Counted from the stretch's first letter, positions 53,399 to 63,023 are shown. The stretch is 64,000 nt of DNA from Fontisubflavum oceani (GCF_030407165.1 NZ_CP129111.1:1798001-1862000), one strand, 5' to 3'. Notes: generated by a model from the letters alone, not told the origin. Translations and numbers: made by a program.

Positions 53399-55201
53399 AT
53401 GTCCGAGACAGAAGGGGAGGAAGGGCAGTTGGGCGAGAACCTTGATCGACTGAACGAGAACCTCAAAAAAATGGAAGAATTGAGCAAGCGTATGGTCGCC
53501 GCGATCAGTGCGCGCGAACCGGGCGATGCGGGTCTGCAAGGGCCGGGGCAAGACCTCTATTTGAAGGCTGGCGCCGCCTATATGCACGACATGCTGAACA
53601 ATCCCGCCAAGCTGATGGAGCAGCAGGTGCAGTTCTGGGGTCAGACGCTGACCCATTTCATGGAAGCGCAGCAGGAACTGGCCAAAGGGCATTTGGCCGC
53701 GCCCGAAGATCACACGCCTGATGACCGCCGGTTTTCCAACCCGATGTGGAAGACCCACCCCTATTTCAACTTCATCAAACAGCAATATCTGATCTCGTCA
53801 GCCGCGATCGAAGAGGCGGTGCATGAGCTTGATGGGCTGGACGCGAAAGACAAGCAGCGGGTCGAGTTCTTCTCGAAACAGATCATCGATCTGTTCTCGC
53901 CGACCAATTACTTGGCCACCAACCCCGATGCGTTGGAACGCGCGGTGGAAACCGAGGGGCAGAGCCTTGTGGATGGGCTGGAAAACCTGGTCCGCGATAT
54001 CGAAAGCCACCATGGCGAGGTGCTGCCCACACTGGCCGATCCCAATGCGTTCAAGGTTGGGGAGAATATCGGCACGGCAGAGGGATCGGTGGTATTCCGC
54101 AATCGGATGATGGAGCTGATCCAATATGCGCCAACCACCGAGAAGGTGCATAAGACGCCGCTGGTGATTTTCCCGCCCTGGATCAACAAATTCTACATCA
54201 TGGACCTGAAGGAACAGAACAGCCTGATCCGCTGGATCGTCGATCAGGGCTATACGCTGTTTGTGGTGAGTTGGAAGAACCCCGATGCGAGCTATGCCGA
54301 TGTGGGCATGGAGACTTATGTCGAAGAGGGTTATCTCGAAGCGATCCGGGTGGCCAAAGAGATCACCGGCGAGAAGCAGGTCAACACCATCGGCTATTGC
54401 ATCGCCGGGACGACCTTGAGCCTCACCTTGGCGCTGTTGAAGAAACGCGGCGATAAATCGATCAAATCCGCGACCTTCTTCACCATGCTGTCGGATTTCT
54501 CCGAGCAGGGGGAATTCACGGTCTTTCTCGACGATGATTTTGTCGATGCGATCGAACGGCAGGTTGCGGATGAAGGCATTTTGGACAGCTATTACATGTC
54601 CAAGACCTTCAGCTTTCTGCGCGCCAATGATCTGGTCTATGGCCCGGCTGTGCGCAGCTATATGATGGGCGAGGCGCCTCCGGCGTTTGACCTGCTTTAT
54701 TGGAATGGGGATTCGACCAATCTGCCAGGGCGTATGGCGGTGGAATATCTGCGCGGGCTTTGTCAGGGCAATGCGATGGCCCAAGGTGGCTATCAGATGC
54801 TGGGCGAAACCCTGGAGCTGTCGGATGTCACCGTGCCGATTTGTGCGATTGCCTGCGAGACCGATCACATCGCGGCCTGGAAAGACAGTTTCCGAGGCGT
54901 GACGCAGATGGGATCGAAGGACAAGACATTCATCCTTTCGGAATCCGGCCATATCGCCGGGATCGTCAATCCGCCGTCGAAAAAGAAATACGGCCACTAC
55001 ACCAACCCCGAGGTCAAAGGCACAGCGGAGGCCTGGCAGGAAGCCGCAAGCTATAACGAAGGCTCGTGGTGGCCCCGGTGGGAGGCCTGGTTGAAGAAGC
55101 GGTCAGGCGCGCAGATTGCGGCCCGAATCCCAGGTGAGTCGGGCTATGATGTTTTGGCGCCCGCGCCTGGAACCTACGTGTTGGAACGCACAAGCGACTG
55201 A
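53399..55201 (+). CDS. phaC: Class I polyhydroxyalkanoate synthase
   Basis: A 600-residue class I PHA synthase, polymerising (R)-3-hydroxyacyl-CoA into PHB granules. The lipase-like box IGYCIAGTTL gives catalytic Cys334; Asp489 (CETDHIAAW) and His518 (SESGHIAGIVNPP) complete the triad. The N-terminal phaC_N domain and WWPRWEAWLKKRSG near the end are typical. It leads the phaC-phaP-phaR group and is divergent from phaZ. Confidence 0.97.
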   Translation: MSETEGEEGQLGENLDRLNENLKKMEELSKRMVAAISAREPGDAGLQGPGQDLYLKAGAAYMHDMLNNPAKLMEQQVQFWGQTLTHFMEAQQELAKGHLAAPEDHTPDDRRFSNPMWKTHPYFNFIKQQYLISSAAIEEAVHELDGLDAKDKQRVEFFSKQIIDLFSPTNYLATNPDALERAVETEGQSLVDGLENLVRDIESHHGEVLPTLADPNAFKVGENIGTAEGSVVFRNRMMELIQYAPTTEKVHKTPLVIFPPWINKFYIMDLKEQNSLIRWIVDQGYTLFVVSWKNPDASYADVGMETYVEEGYLEAIRVAKEITGEKQVNTIGYCIAGTTLSLTLALLKKRGDKSIKSATFFTMLSDFSEQGEFTVFLDDDFVDAIERQVADEGILDSYYMSKTFSFLRANDLVYGPAVRSYMMGEAPPAFDLLYWNGDSTNLPGRMAVEYLRGLCQGNAMAQGGYQMLGETLELSDVTVPICAIACETDHIAAWKDSFRGVTQMGSKDKTFILSESGHIAGIVNPPSKKKYGHYTNPEVKGTAEAWQEAASYNEGSWWPRWEAWLKKRSGAQIAARIPGESGYDVLAPAPGTYVLERTSD

Positions 55202-55227
55202 TTTTCCTTACGTAACCCTCTCCGATG

Positions 55228-55238
55228 CTGCGGTGCAG
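55228..55238. promoter_or_regulatory. PhaR-type operator upstream of phaP
   Basis: CTGC-GGT-GCAG is the CTGC-N3-GCAG form reported for PhaR binding. More TGC-rich pairs lie downstream in the same leader (CTGCAG at 55259-55264 and TTGC-ATCC-GCAG at 55278-55288). The site lies about 90 bases before phaP. Confidence 0.6.
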
Positions 55239-55329
55239 AAAAAGCTTGCAATGCCGCGCTGCAGCATCTATATATTTTGCATCCGCAGCAAAGCGCCCCA
55301 GCCCCCGGGGATGATTAGGAGAGAGACCA

Positions 55330-55773
55330 ATGGCCAAGACCAACGACTTCACCAAATACATGAGCGAAATGATGTCCGCATATCCGATGGACATGTCCGC
55401 CATGAACGACGCGTTCAAAACCTCCGCCGCAGTTGGCGAGAAAATGTCGAAAGTGGCTCTGGAAGCCGCTGAGAAATCCACCGAGATTTCGTCCAAATGG
55501 ACCAAAGACACCATCGCCAAAATGGGCGACGTGGCCGCTGTCAAAGACGAGCCCACCGACTACACCAAATCGCTGACCGATTTCGCGTCGGCTCAGGCGG
55601 AAATGGCTGCTGAAAACATGGCCGCTTTCGCTGAAGTTGCGAAAAAAGTGCAGATGGAAACTGTCGAGCTGATGATGGCTGCTGGCAAAGAAGCTTCCGA
55701 AGAAGCAACTGCCGCTGTCAAAAAAGCCACCTCCGAGGTGACGACTGCCGCGAAAAAAGCGACCGCTAAGTAA
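55330..55773 (+). CDS. phaP: Phasin, PHA granule-coating protein
   Basis: A 147-residue helical protein rich in Ala, Met, Lys and Glu, coating PHB granules. The segment FASAQAEMAAENMAAFAEV and the Lys/Ala-rich repetitive tail (TAAVKKATSEVTTAAKKATA) are typical phasin features. AGGAGAG precedes the ATG. Codon use is strongly biased (for example AAA, GCT), as in highly expressed genes. PhaR-type sites and a downstream terminator frame it as its own transcript. Confidence 0.93.
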   Translation: MAKTNDFTKYMSEMMSAYPMDMSAMNDAFKTSAAVGEKMSKVALEAAEKSTEISSKWTKDTIAKMGDVAAVKDEPTDYTKSLTDFASAQAEMAAENMAAFAEVAKKVQMETVELMMAAGKEASEEATAAVKKATSEVTTAAKKATAK

Positions 55774-55825
55774 GCGACTGCTTTAAACGCATCATGCCGA
55801 TGTCCTCCCCATTGGCGTGACTTAG

Positions 55826-55864
55826 AAAGGGTGGGTCCGTCCGTGGCCCGCCCTTTCGCGTTTT
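55826..55864 (+). terminator. Intrinsic terminator after phaP
   Basis: AAAGGGTGGG pairs with CCCGCCCTTT (one G-U) in a 10-bp stem, followed by CGCGTTTT. It lies 53 bases after the phaP stop and separates phaP from phaR. Confidence 0.7.
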
Positions 55865-55920
55865 CGTGCATGCGCCGAGAATGATTGCATTTTCGCTGCA
55901 AGCGCGTAGGCTTTCCTTTG

Positions 55921-55931
55921 CTGCACCGCAG
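55921..55931. promoter_or_regulatory. PhaR-type operator upstream of phaR
   Basis: CTGC-ACC-GCAG has the same CTGC-N3-GCAG layout as the phaP site. It lies 17 bases before the phaR ATG, just ahead of the ribosome-binding site, which fits autorepression. Confidence 0.65.
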
Positions 55932-55947
55932 GGAAGGAATTTTGGTC

Positions 55948-56505
55948 ATGGCAAAAGACGCGGAACCGCTTTTGATCAAGCGCTATGCCAGTCGGCGCCT
56001 CTATAATACCGAGACATCGGACTATGTGACGCTGGAAGATATCGCCGGATTCATCCGCGATGGCCGCGAGGTAAAGATCGTGGATCTAAAGTCCGGGGAC
56101 GAGTTGACCCGACAGTATCTGCTTCAAATCATTGCCGAACATGAAAGCCGGGGCGAGAATGTCTTGCCGCTGGGTGTGTTGACCGATCTGGTCCGGAGCT
56201 ATCAATCGCAAACCCAGAGTGTGGTGCCCGACTTTCTGGCGATGTCTTTTGAGATGTTGAAGGATGGTCAGTCGAAGATGGTCGAGAACATGGCCGCGAT
56301 GAACCCAATGGCCAAGATGCCCGGGTTCGAGGCGATGCGCGCGCAGCAAGAGGCGTTTTTCAAAGCGATGACCGGAGGTTTGGGGAACCAGTGGAGCGGC
56401 CCAACCACAGATGAAGACGAGGAAAGCGACGCGGCGCCCGAGGAAGAATTGGACGAGATCAAGAAGCAGTTGGCGGAACTGCAGGCGAAACTGTCGAAGC
56501 TTTGA
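55948..56505 (+). CDS. phaR: PHA synthesis repressor PhaR
   Basis: A 185-residue repressor that senses PHB granules and represses phaP and itself. The N-terminal DNA-binding domain has LIKRYASRRLYNTETSDYV and TLEDIAGFIRDGREVKIVD, fully conserved. The central helices bind PHB; the C-terminus is acidic and ends in a short coiled coil (EIKKQLAELQAKLSKL). ATG at 55948 with GGAAGGA is preferred over the upstream open frame. Two CTGC-N3-GCAG sites nearby support the circuit. Confidence 0.96.
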   Translation: MAKDAEPLLIKRYASRRLYNTETSDYVTLEDIAGFIRDGREVKIVDLKSGDELTRQYLLQIIAEHESRGENVLPLGVLTDLVRSYQSQTQSVVPDFLAMSFEMLKDGQSKMVENMAAMNPMAKMPGFEAMRAQQEAFFKAMTGGLGNQWSGPTTDEDEESDAAPEEELDEIKKQLAELQAKLSKL

Positions 56506-56519
56506 TTGCGCGGGCCGAC

Positions 56520-57887
56520 CTAGCCCAGCTCGGCAAAGACCTGGGTTAGCGCCGCATTTAGCTTCTCGAACATCTCATCCATTTGATCGTTCGTCAGGAT
56601 AAACGGCGGGCAGAGTACCACCGATTGTCCGAGCGGCCGACAGATCAGCCCATGATCGGTGCAGGTATTGGCGATGCGTTCGCTGACCGAAAGATGCCCC
56701 TCGAACGGTGTTTTTGTTGCGCGGTCCCGGACGGCTTCCAGGGCCCACATATAGCCGATGCCACGCAACTCACCGATATTGGGATGTTTCGCGATCTCCG
56801 CCAGCCCAGCCTGCATCCGCGGCGCACCCGCGCGGACTTGATCCATCAGGCCCTCGTTCAGGATCACCTCAATTGCTTTCAAGGCCACGGCACAGCCGAC
56901 CGGGTGACCCGAGGCGGTAAAACCGTGCGGGAATTCTTCGATCTCATCAATGGCCGCTTGCAGCCGGTCGGTCAGGTCCGGCCCCAAGATCACCGCGCCC
57001 ATCGGAAAATATCCGGCGGTGAGGTTTTTCGAACTGATGATCGCATCAGGTATGAAATCATAGGTCACGGACCCCCAGGCCTCGCCCGTGCGCCCAAAGC
57101 CGCAAATCACCTCGTCGGCGATCAGCGGGATGCCATGGCGTTTCAGCACCGGCTGGATCGCCTGGAAATACCCCGCTGAGGGCGGGATGACGCCGCCCGC
57201 GCCCATCACGGGTTCGGCGAAAAACCCGGCGATTGTGTCGGCCCCCTCGCGCTCGATGACCTCCTCCAACTCGGCGGCCATGCCGGCGGTGAACGCCGCC
57301 TCGCTCTCGCCCGGCTTCCCCTCCCGCCAATAATGCGGGCAGGTCAGGTGGAGGAATCCCTCAAGCGGCAGGCCAAAGACCTCGTTGTAGGGTTTGCCCG
57401 TCATGGAAGACGCCGCGATTGTCACCCCATGATAGCCATTCCAGCGGGTCAGGATCTTTCGCGCCTCTGGCCGCCCCTCGGCACGGTTCAGAAACCACAG
57501 CATCTTGACCATGGTGTCATTCGCCTCGGACCCGGAATTGGTGTAGAACACCTTGCCCCGCGCGAAGGGGGACACGTTTACCAGGGTCTCCGACAGTTCC
57601 ACGGTCTGGTCCGACATCCGGCCAAAAAACGCGTGATAGCCGGGGAAACGGTCATATTGCGCCTTGGCGGCCTCGGCCAACCCTTTGTGATCGAAGCCTG
57701 CGACCATGTTCCAAAGGCCGGAATTGCTGTCGAGATAGCGTTTGCCATTGGTATCAAACACATATGGGCCTTGCCCATGGGTCAGCACCACCGTGCCGCG
57801 TTCGGCGACCGAGGGGAGATCGGTAAAGCCGTAAAGCGAGTATTGCGCGGCGCGCGCTTCCCAGGAATTCGGGGCGTGATCAATCAT
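56520..57887 (-). CDS. Class III aminotransferase (omega-transaminase, SpuC-like)
   Basis: A 455-residue PLP enzyme. YFDTNGKRYLDSNSGLW-like YVFDTNGKRYLDSNSGLWNM, YTNSGSEANDTMVKML, the PLP Asp in LIADEVICGFGRTGEAWG and the Schiff-base Lys in SSKNLTAGYFPMG are present. Close types are putrescine/beta-alanine:pyruvate aminotransferases. The neighbouring polyamine genes make a diamine or gamma-aminobutyrate substrate likely, though that is inference from context. Confidence 0.92.
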   Translation of the reverse strand: MIDHAPNSWEARAAQYSLYGFTDLPSVAERGTVVLTHGQGPYVFDTNGKRYLDSNSGLWNMVAGFDHKGLAEAAKAQYDRFPGYHAFFGRMSDQTVELSETLVNVSPFARGKVFYTNSGSEANDTMVKMLWFLNRAEGRPEARKILTRWNGYHGVTIAASSMTGKPYNEVFGLPLEGFLHLTCPHYWREGKPGESEAAFTAGMAAELEEVIEREGADTIAGFFAEPVMGAGGVIPPSAGYFQAIQPVLKRHGIPLIADEVICGFGRTGEAWGSVTYDFIPDAIISSKNLTAGYFPMGAVILGPDLTDRLQAAIDEIEEFPHGFTASGHPVGCAVALKAIEVILNEGLMDQVRAGAPRMQAGLAEIAKHPNIGELRGIGYMWALEAVRDRATKTPFEGHLSVSERIANTCTDHGLICRPLGQSVVLCPPFILTNDQMDEMFEKLNAALTQVFAELG

Positions 57888-57945
57888 CGCGAGGGGCCTT
57901 CGAGGAGTTGCAACGCCGCCACGCTATCCGGGGTGGCGCGGGCCT

Positions 57946-58329
57946 TCAATCCTTGCGTGGCAGATCGTCGGAAAGGGCAATCCAAGGCACGTGTTCCGAC
58001 CAATGAAAATGCCAATCAGGCCGGAAATCTGAACTGTCTTCGAGGGTCGCGGCGTAGAAATGCATCTCGCCCGGGTGGCGTGTTGATCGATAGGCCATCG
58101 GGGTGCCGCATTTTGCGCAGAATAGCCGCTCCGAATGGCTGCTATGGGCGTAAGAAGACGGCGGATCGCCAGTCCAGCGCCAACCAGTATCCTCAACACC
58201 GAAGAAGGTGGTGAAAGGCGCCGCGCAGTTTCGGCGGCAACTTTCGCAATGACAATGGCCACGCCAGCGAACCTGTTCCGGGTCGATCTGAAACCGGACC
58301 GACCCGCAGAGGCAATGGCCCTGACGCAT
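57946..58329 (-). CDS. GFA family (glutathione-dependent formaldehyde-activating enzyme-like)
   Basis: A 127-residue protein with the zinc-binding layout GHCLCGSVRF, CHCESCRRNCAAP and RLFCAKCGTPMAY, all typical of GFA/CENP-V-like folds. Length is normal. Only the founding Gfa has characterised activity, so function is uncertain. It lies between the aminotransferase and the DegT-like gene, and ends eight bases after... the latter's stop region on the same strand. Confidence 0.9.
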   Translation of the reverse strand: MRQGHCLCGSVRFQIDPEQVRWRGHCHCESCRRNCAAPFTTFFGVEDTGWRWTGDPPSSYAHSSHSERLFCAKCGTPMAYRSTRHPGEMHFYAATLEDSSDFRPDWHFHWSEHVPWIALSDDLPRKD

Positions 58330-58337
58330 TGGGCGCC

Positions 58338-59537
58338 TCAGGTGCCGTAGGCGCGGGTTTCGCTCATCACGTCTTCGGCGGCGCCAAGAAGCGCGTCGAT
58401 GATCACATCCAGCTCCGCTTGTTTCAGCCGGGCGGGCAGCCGCACGTCGCAGGCCCGCATCAACATGGCGCGGGTCTGTGGTAGGTCAGGCGTCTCGCCG
58501 GGAATGAAGCGCCAGTTCCAGAACGCGCGCGCATTGTCGGTCGAGAGGCCGAAAACCTGAACCTTCACGCCCCGCGCAGCCGCAGCCTCCGCAAAGGCCC
58601 GGGCGTCGGCATCGTTTGCGACACCCTCAAGATTGAACTGGATCGAATCCGGCGCGCGTTCTTCCTGGGGCAGGGCATCCGGCACCTGCAGCCAGGGCGA
58701 GCTGTTCAACGCGGCGGCAACATAATCGTGGTTTGATCGACCGTCCCGCACGCGCCGCGCCACTTCGGGCAATTGCGGGCGGATCACCGCGGCGGAGAGG
58801 TTCTGCATCCGCAGATTGTAAAGTGGCAGCTCGTTTTGCCAGCGCGCGAAGGCCTCTTGCAGAACGTCGTGTTTTTTCCAGTTATGCTCATAGGCGCCCG
58901 ACATGATCACCGCGCGGGCAATCAGATCGGCATCATCGGTGATCATGATCCCACCTTCGCCAGCATTCACCAGCTTGTAGGATTGAAAGCTGAAACAGCC
59001 GACACGCCCGATCGTGCCGACCTTACGCCCGCCCCAAACGGTGCCAAGCGAATGGGCGGCATCCTCGATCACCGGAATGCCTGCGGCATCGCAAAGCGCC
59101 ATGATGGCGTCCATATCCGAGGTGTGGCCACGCATATGCGAGATGATGACAGCGCTGGCCTCGGGCAGTTTGGCCTCAAAATCCGCCATATCGATGCGGT
59201 AATTCTCGCCGACTTCCACCAGGACCGGTTGGCAATTGGCATGCACGACCGAAGACGGGACAGCGGCAAAGGTGAAGGCCGGGATCAGCACTTTTGCGTC
59301 GCGCGGCAGGTCCAGCGCGCAAAGCGACAGGAACAGCGCGGCCGAGCAGGAGGACACCGCCAGGGCGTATTTCGTGCCCATCAAGGCGGCAAATTCCTGC
59401 TCCAGTAGGGTCACCGGCGCATCGGAGGCGGCAGTGTAGCGGAACAGGTCACCAGATTGCAGCAACCGGTCGATCTCGGCGCGGGCGGCCTCGGGGATCG
59501 GTTCGGCGTCATACACGTTGGGGGCGAGGGCCATCAT
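58338..59537 (-). CDS. DegT/DnrJ/EryC1/StrS aminotransferase
   Basis: A 399-residue PLP enzyme of the sugar aminotransferase family. ALAVSSCSAALFLSLCAL binds cofactor phosphate, IEDAAHSLGTVWGGRKVG has the cofactor Asp, and the Lys lies in SFQSYKLVNAGEGGIM. These enzymes usually transfer amino groups to keto-sugars, but no sugar-nucleotide genes lie nearby, so another substrate cannot be excluded. Position between polyamine-type genes is puzzling. Start at 59537 or one codon later (MMALAP). Confidence 0.92.
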   Translation of the reverse strand: MMALAPNVYDAEPIPEAARAEIDRLLQSGDLFRYTAASDAPVTLLEQEFAALMGTKYALAVSSCSAALFLSLCALDLPRDAKVLIPAFTFAAVPSSVVHANCQPVLVEVGENYRIDMADFEAKLPEASAVIISHMRGHTSDMDAIMALCDAAGIPVIEDAAHSLGTVWGGRKVGTIGRVGCFSFQSYKLVNAGEGGIMITDDADLIARAVIMSGAYEHNWKKHDVLQEAFARWQNELPLYNLRMQNLSAAVIRPQLPEVARRVRDGRSNHDYVAAALNSSPWLQVPDALPQEERAPDSIQFNLEGVANDADARAFAEAAAARGVKVQVFGLSTDNARAFWNWRFIPGETPDLPQTRAMLMRACDVRLPARLKQAELDVIIDALLGAAEDVMSETRAYGT

Positions 59538-59632
59538 TTCACCTTTTTGAAAACTCTCATTTCAGAAAACTTTACATCGTAACGAGATTGAAGACCAGAG
59601 TCCTGTGCAATCCGGAGTCAGGTTTTCGGGGA

Positions 59633-60922
59633 TTAGATGCCCAGTTTGTCCCGCAAGGCGAACCAGCGCATCGCCATGGCCAAAAGCGGCCATCTGAGCG
59701 CGGTGCCGCCGGGAAAGCGCGGCGATGGCACGCGCGCCATCAGGTCGAAACTGGCGCTATCGCCTTGGATCGCATCGGCAATCATTTTGCCCGCCAAGGT
59801 CGCCATGGCCACGCCGTGGCCGGAATAGCCAGAGGCCGTCCAAAGGCCCGGCTCGGGCGCGGCAAAGACCGGCATTCGGTTCATTGTGATCGCCAGCGTA
59901 CCGCCCCAGGCATGGGTGATATTGACATCGGACAGATGCGGGAAGGTCTGCGCCAGCGGCTTGCGGACCAGAGCGGCGATGTCGAGCGGGAAGCGATAGC
60001 CATAGGTTTCGCCGCCGCCGAAGAGTAGGCGGTTGTCGGGTGTGGTGCGATAGTAATTCACCACGAATTTGCTGTCCGCGACGCAGACCCGTTTGTGCAG
60101 TGCAGCCCCTTCGGGCAGCGGCTCGGTCGCGACGATGAAATTGTTGATCGGCATGACGCGGGCCGCGGTTTGCCCTTGCAGCCGCCCGAGATAGCCGTTG
60201 CAGGCTAAGACTACCTGATCCGCGATCACCCGTCCTTTATCGGTGGTCACCAAGCCGGGGGCGGCGCGATGGACCCGGCTGGTTTCATGAATCGTGACAT
60301 CCACCGCCGCCGTCATCCGGGCCAGGCCCAAAGCATAGGCGAGCGGGTTCAAATGGGCCGAGCCATGGTCGAGCAGGCCGCCAGCATAGACATCCGTGTG
60401 AAGCACTTGCCCAAGCGCGGCGCGGTCGAGGATTTCTAGTTCAGTATAGTCGTAGCGCTCTGCCAGATGCTCTGCATAGGCGCGGGTTTCGGCGGCCTCA
60501 TCGTCCCACCAATCGGTATGCAGCGCACCCGGTTGCAGATCGCAATCGATCTCGCCTTCTGCCACCAAATCGCGGACGATCTGAACGGATGCCAGCGCCA
60601 GCTGCCAGAGCTTCGCGGCGTCATCAGTGCCGACCATGCGCTCCAACGCGATCTGGTCCAGCCGTTGACCGCCCAAGACTTGCCCACCATTTCGCCCTGA
60701 CGCACCAAACCCCACGCGATGGGCTTCCAGCAGGACCACCTTTCGCCCGGCCCGCGCCAGATGCAGCGCGGTAGAAATGCCGGTATAGCCACCGCCCACC
60801 ACGCAGACATCCGCGCGCGTTTCGCCCTTCAGCGCCGGAAAAGGCGCAAGCGGCGGGGTCGTCGCGGCATACCAGCTTCGCGGATACTGCCCGGCGCGAT
60901 CATTGGCGTAGAGCAGGTTCAT
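59633..60922 (-). CDS. FAD-dependent oxidoreductase (PuuB-like)
   Basis: A 429-residue DAO-fold flavoprotein resembling gamma-glutamylputrescine oxidase. ADVCVVGGGYTGISTALHLA is the FAD-binding start, EAHRVGFGASGRNGGQVLGG the second motif and GYSGHGVAMATLAGKMIAD the C-terminal FAD site. The true ATG (MNLLYANDRAGQYPRSWYAA) begins at 60922, five bases after the repaired puuA stop. The apparent fusion to the synthetase in front of it is caused by an extra base in puuA. Confidence 0.93.
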   Translation of the reverse strand: MNLLYANDRAGQYPRSWYAATTPPLAPFPALKGETRADVCVVGGGYTGISTALHLARAGRKVVLLEAHRVGFGASGRNGGQVLGGQRLDQIALERMVGTDDAAKLWQLALASVQIVRDLVAEGEIDCDLQPGALHTDWWDDEAAETRAYAEHLAERYDYTELEILDRAALGQVLHTDVYAGGLLDHGSAHLNPLAYALGLARMTAAVDVTIHETSRVHRAAPGLVTTDKGRVIADQVVLACNGYLGRLQGQTAARVMPINNFIVATEPLPEGAALHKRVCVADSKFVVNYYRTTPDNRLLFGGGETYGYRFPLDIAALVRKPLAQTFPHLSDVNITHAWGGTLAITMNRMPVFAAPEPGLWTASGYSGHGVAMATLAGKMIADAIQGDSASFDLMARVPSPRFPGGTALRWPLLAMAMRWFALRDKLGI

Positions 60923-60927
60923 GAGGC

Positions 60928-62281
60928 TCACACGTTCAAGAGCAGATGCTCCCGTTCCCACGGGCTGATCACTTGGAAACTCTTTGTATTCCAAGGCTTT
61001 CACCGCAGCGTAGACGCGGCAAAACTCTGGATGCAGGACGTCGGCCATTGCCGTGTTTGCCTCGAACAATTCGAGCGCGGCATGAAGACCGCGGGGGATC
61101 GCATCATCGGCGTCATACGCATCGCCCTGACATTCCGGGCGGGGCGGTTGCCCCTCGACAAGGCCCAGATAGCCACAGGCCAGCGAGGCGGCGATGCCCA
61201 GATAGGGGTTGCAATCCATGCCCGGCAGCCGGTTTTCAACCCGCCGCGCGCCGGGGTCAGAAATCGGGATGCGGATGCCGGTGGTGCGGTTGTCATGGCC
61301 CCATTCCAGGTTAATCGGGGCGGCGAAATCCGGCACATAGCGCCGATAGCTGTTCACATAGGGTGCAAGCAGAGCGATGACGGAGGGCAGGTGCCGCTGC
61401 ATCCCGGCAATGAACTGTCCAAATGCGGGCGTCTCTGCACCGTCACGGGCTGAGAAGATATTGGCGCCGCTCTTGGTCTCCACAATCGAATGGTGGATAT
61501 GCATCGCGCTGCCCGGCTCGCCCTCGATCGGTTTCGCCATGAAGGTGGCATAGCAATTGTGGCGCAGCGCGGCTTCACGGATCAGCCGTTTGAAAAAGAA
61601 AATCTCATCGGCCAGGCGGACCGGATCGCCATGGCGCAGGTTCAACTCGATCTGCCCCGCGCCGCCCTCTTGCAGAATGCCATCGATCTCAAGGCCCTGC
61701 GCTTCGGCAAAGTCATAGATGTCGTCGATCACCGGCCCGTATTCATCGACCGCCGACATGGAATAGGCCTGCCGTGCGGCGGCGGGGCGGCCCGAGCGGC
61801 CCATGGGCGGCTTGATCGCTTGGCCCGGGTCGGTATTGGGCGCGACCAGGAAAAACTCCATCTCTGGCGCCACAACCGGCTGCCAGCCCTTCGCGTTATA
61901 GAGCGCAACAACCCGTTTCAGCACATTGCGGGGCGCAAAGGGGACCGGCTGCCCCTCTTGGTCGTCGATATTGTGGATGACCTGCAGCGTCCAATCGGCG
62001 GTCCACGGCGCAGGCGTGGCGGTGTCGAAGTCGGGCGTCAGCACCATGTCCGGTTCGGTATAGCCGCCCGGCACCGTATCGATCCAGTCGCCTGTAATTG
62101 TTTGGAAAAAGATCGAATTCGGCAGGTAGAAATGGCTTTGCTTGGCGAATTTCGCGCCAGGCATGGCCTTGCCGCGCGCGACGCCCGCAAGGTCCGAGAC
62201 GATGCATTCCACCTCGTCCAGCACCCGGCCTGCAAGATAGTGCTGCGCGGTCTCGGGCAGTTTTTCTAGGAAGTCACGCAT
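60928..62281 (-). CDS. Gamma-glutamylpolyamine synthetase (GS family, PuuA-like; frame broken)
   Basis: About 450 residues when repaired. A class I glutamine synthetase-fold enzyme, PuuA-like (gamma-glutamylation of putrescine or ethanolamine). EMEFFLVAPN and GAGQIELNLRHGDPV are ATP/metal motifs, and the flap region GSAMHIHHSIVETKSG is present. Near 60977-60979 (AAA, plus strand) an extra base follows EYKEF. Removing it gives QVISPWEREHLLLNV and a stop at 60928-60930, the usual GS-type ending. It overlaps the amidotransferase gene by eight bases. Confidence 0.92.
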
Positions 62282-62960
62282 CGACCCGCGCCTTGGTGAG
62301 CACCGAGACCAGCAACGTGGTCAAAGCTTGCGTATCGACCGGTTGGTCCAGGCCGGCCCGCGCGCCGTCGAGCAGCGGCTCGGGCACGATGCCTTTGCCA
62401 CGGGTGGCGATCAGCCCCGCAATGGCGCCTGCGTCGAATTCCGGATGCGGCTGCACGGTCAAAATCTTATCGCCATAGGCCAAAACCGCATTGGCGCAGA
62501 AATCGGAACTGCCGCGAACTTCGGCGCCTTTTGGCAGATCGACGACCTGATCTTGATGCCAGGCGTTCAGATGCACGGTTGTGCCGTCCACCTCATAGGC
62601 CTGCCGCCCGACCGACCAGCCGCCCGCGAATTTCTCCACCGTACCGCCAAGAGCTTGCGCGATGATCTGATGGCCGAAACAGATGCCCACCATCGGTTGA
62701 TCGGCGTCGCGAATGGCGCGGATCAGGTTTTCCAGCGGTGGGATGAAGGGATGATCTTCGTAAGCGCCATGTTTCGAGCCGGTGACGAGCCAGGCATCGG
62801 CGGCTTGGGGTCCGTCGGGGAAATCCATATCGACCACATCGAAGACTCTGAATTCGAATCCATGCCCGCTCAGAAGCCGTTGGAACATATGTTCAAAATC
62901 GCCATGGCTAGGCTGGAGTTCGTCAGGCGCGTGGCCGGTTTGCAGAATGCCGATGATCAT
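62274..62960 (-). CDS. Type 1 glutamine amidotransferase-like protein
   Basis: A 228-residue class I amidotransferase-fold protein. The nucleophile is in VGICFGHQIIAQALGG and His/Glu in VQPHPEFDAG. ATG at 62960 is preferred over the upstream open frame as it begins MIIGILQTGHAPDELQ. Lying between two GS-family genes, it is the likely gamma-glutamyl hydrolase of the pathway (a PuuD analogue), although it is closer to GMP synthase-type GATases than to PuuD. Confidence 0.92.
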   Translation of the reverse strand: MIIGILQTGHAPDELQPSHGDFEHMFQRLLSGHGFEFRVFDVVDMDFPDGPQAADAWLVTGSKHGAYEDHPFIPPLENLIRAIRDADQPMVGICFGHQIIAQALGGTVEKFAGGWSVGRQAYEVDGTTVHLNAWHQDQVVDLPKGAEVRGSSDFCANAVLAYGDKILTVQPHPEFDAGAIAGLIATRGKGIVPEPLLDGARAGLDQPVDTQALTTLLVSVLTKARVDA

Positions 62961-63023
62961 ATGCGTGCTCTTTACGATAGGTGGCCAAAAGCTACGCGCG
63001 CGGGCGCGGCGCGGCAAGGGGCG

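Noticed and set aside
59633..62281. A natural GS-flavoprotein fusion enzyme
   Set aside because: One extra base in puuA explains it; the normal puuA end and the oxidoreductase start are both present.
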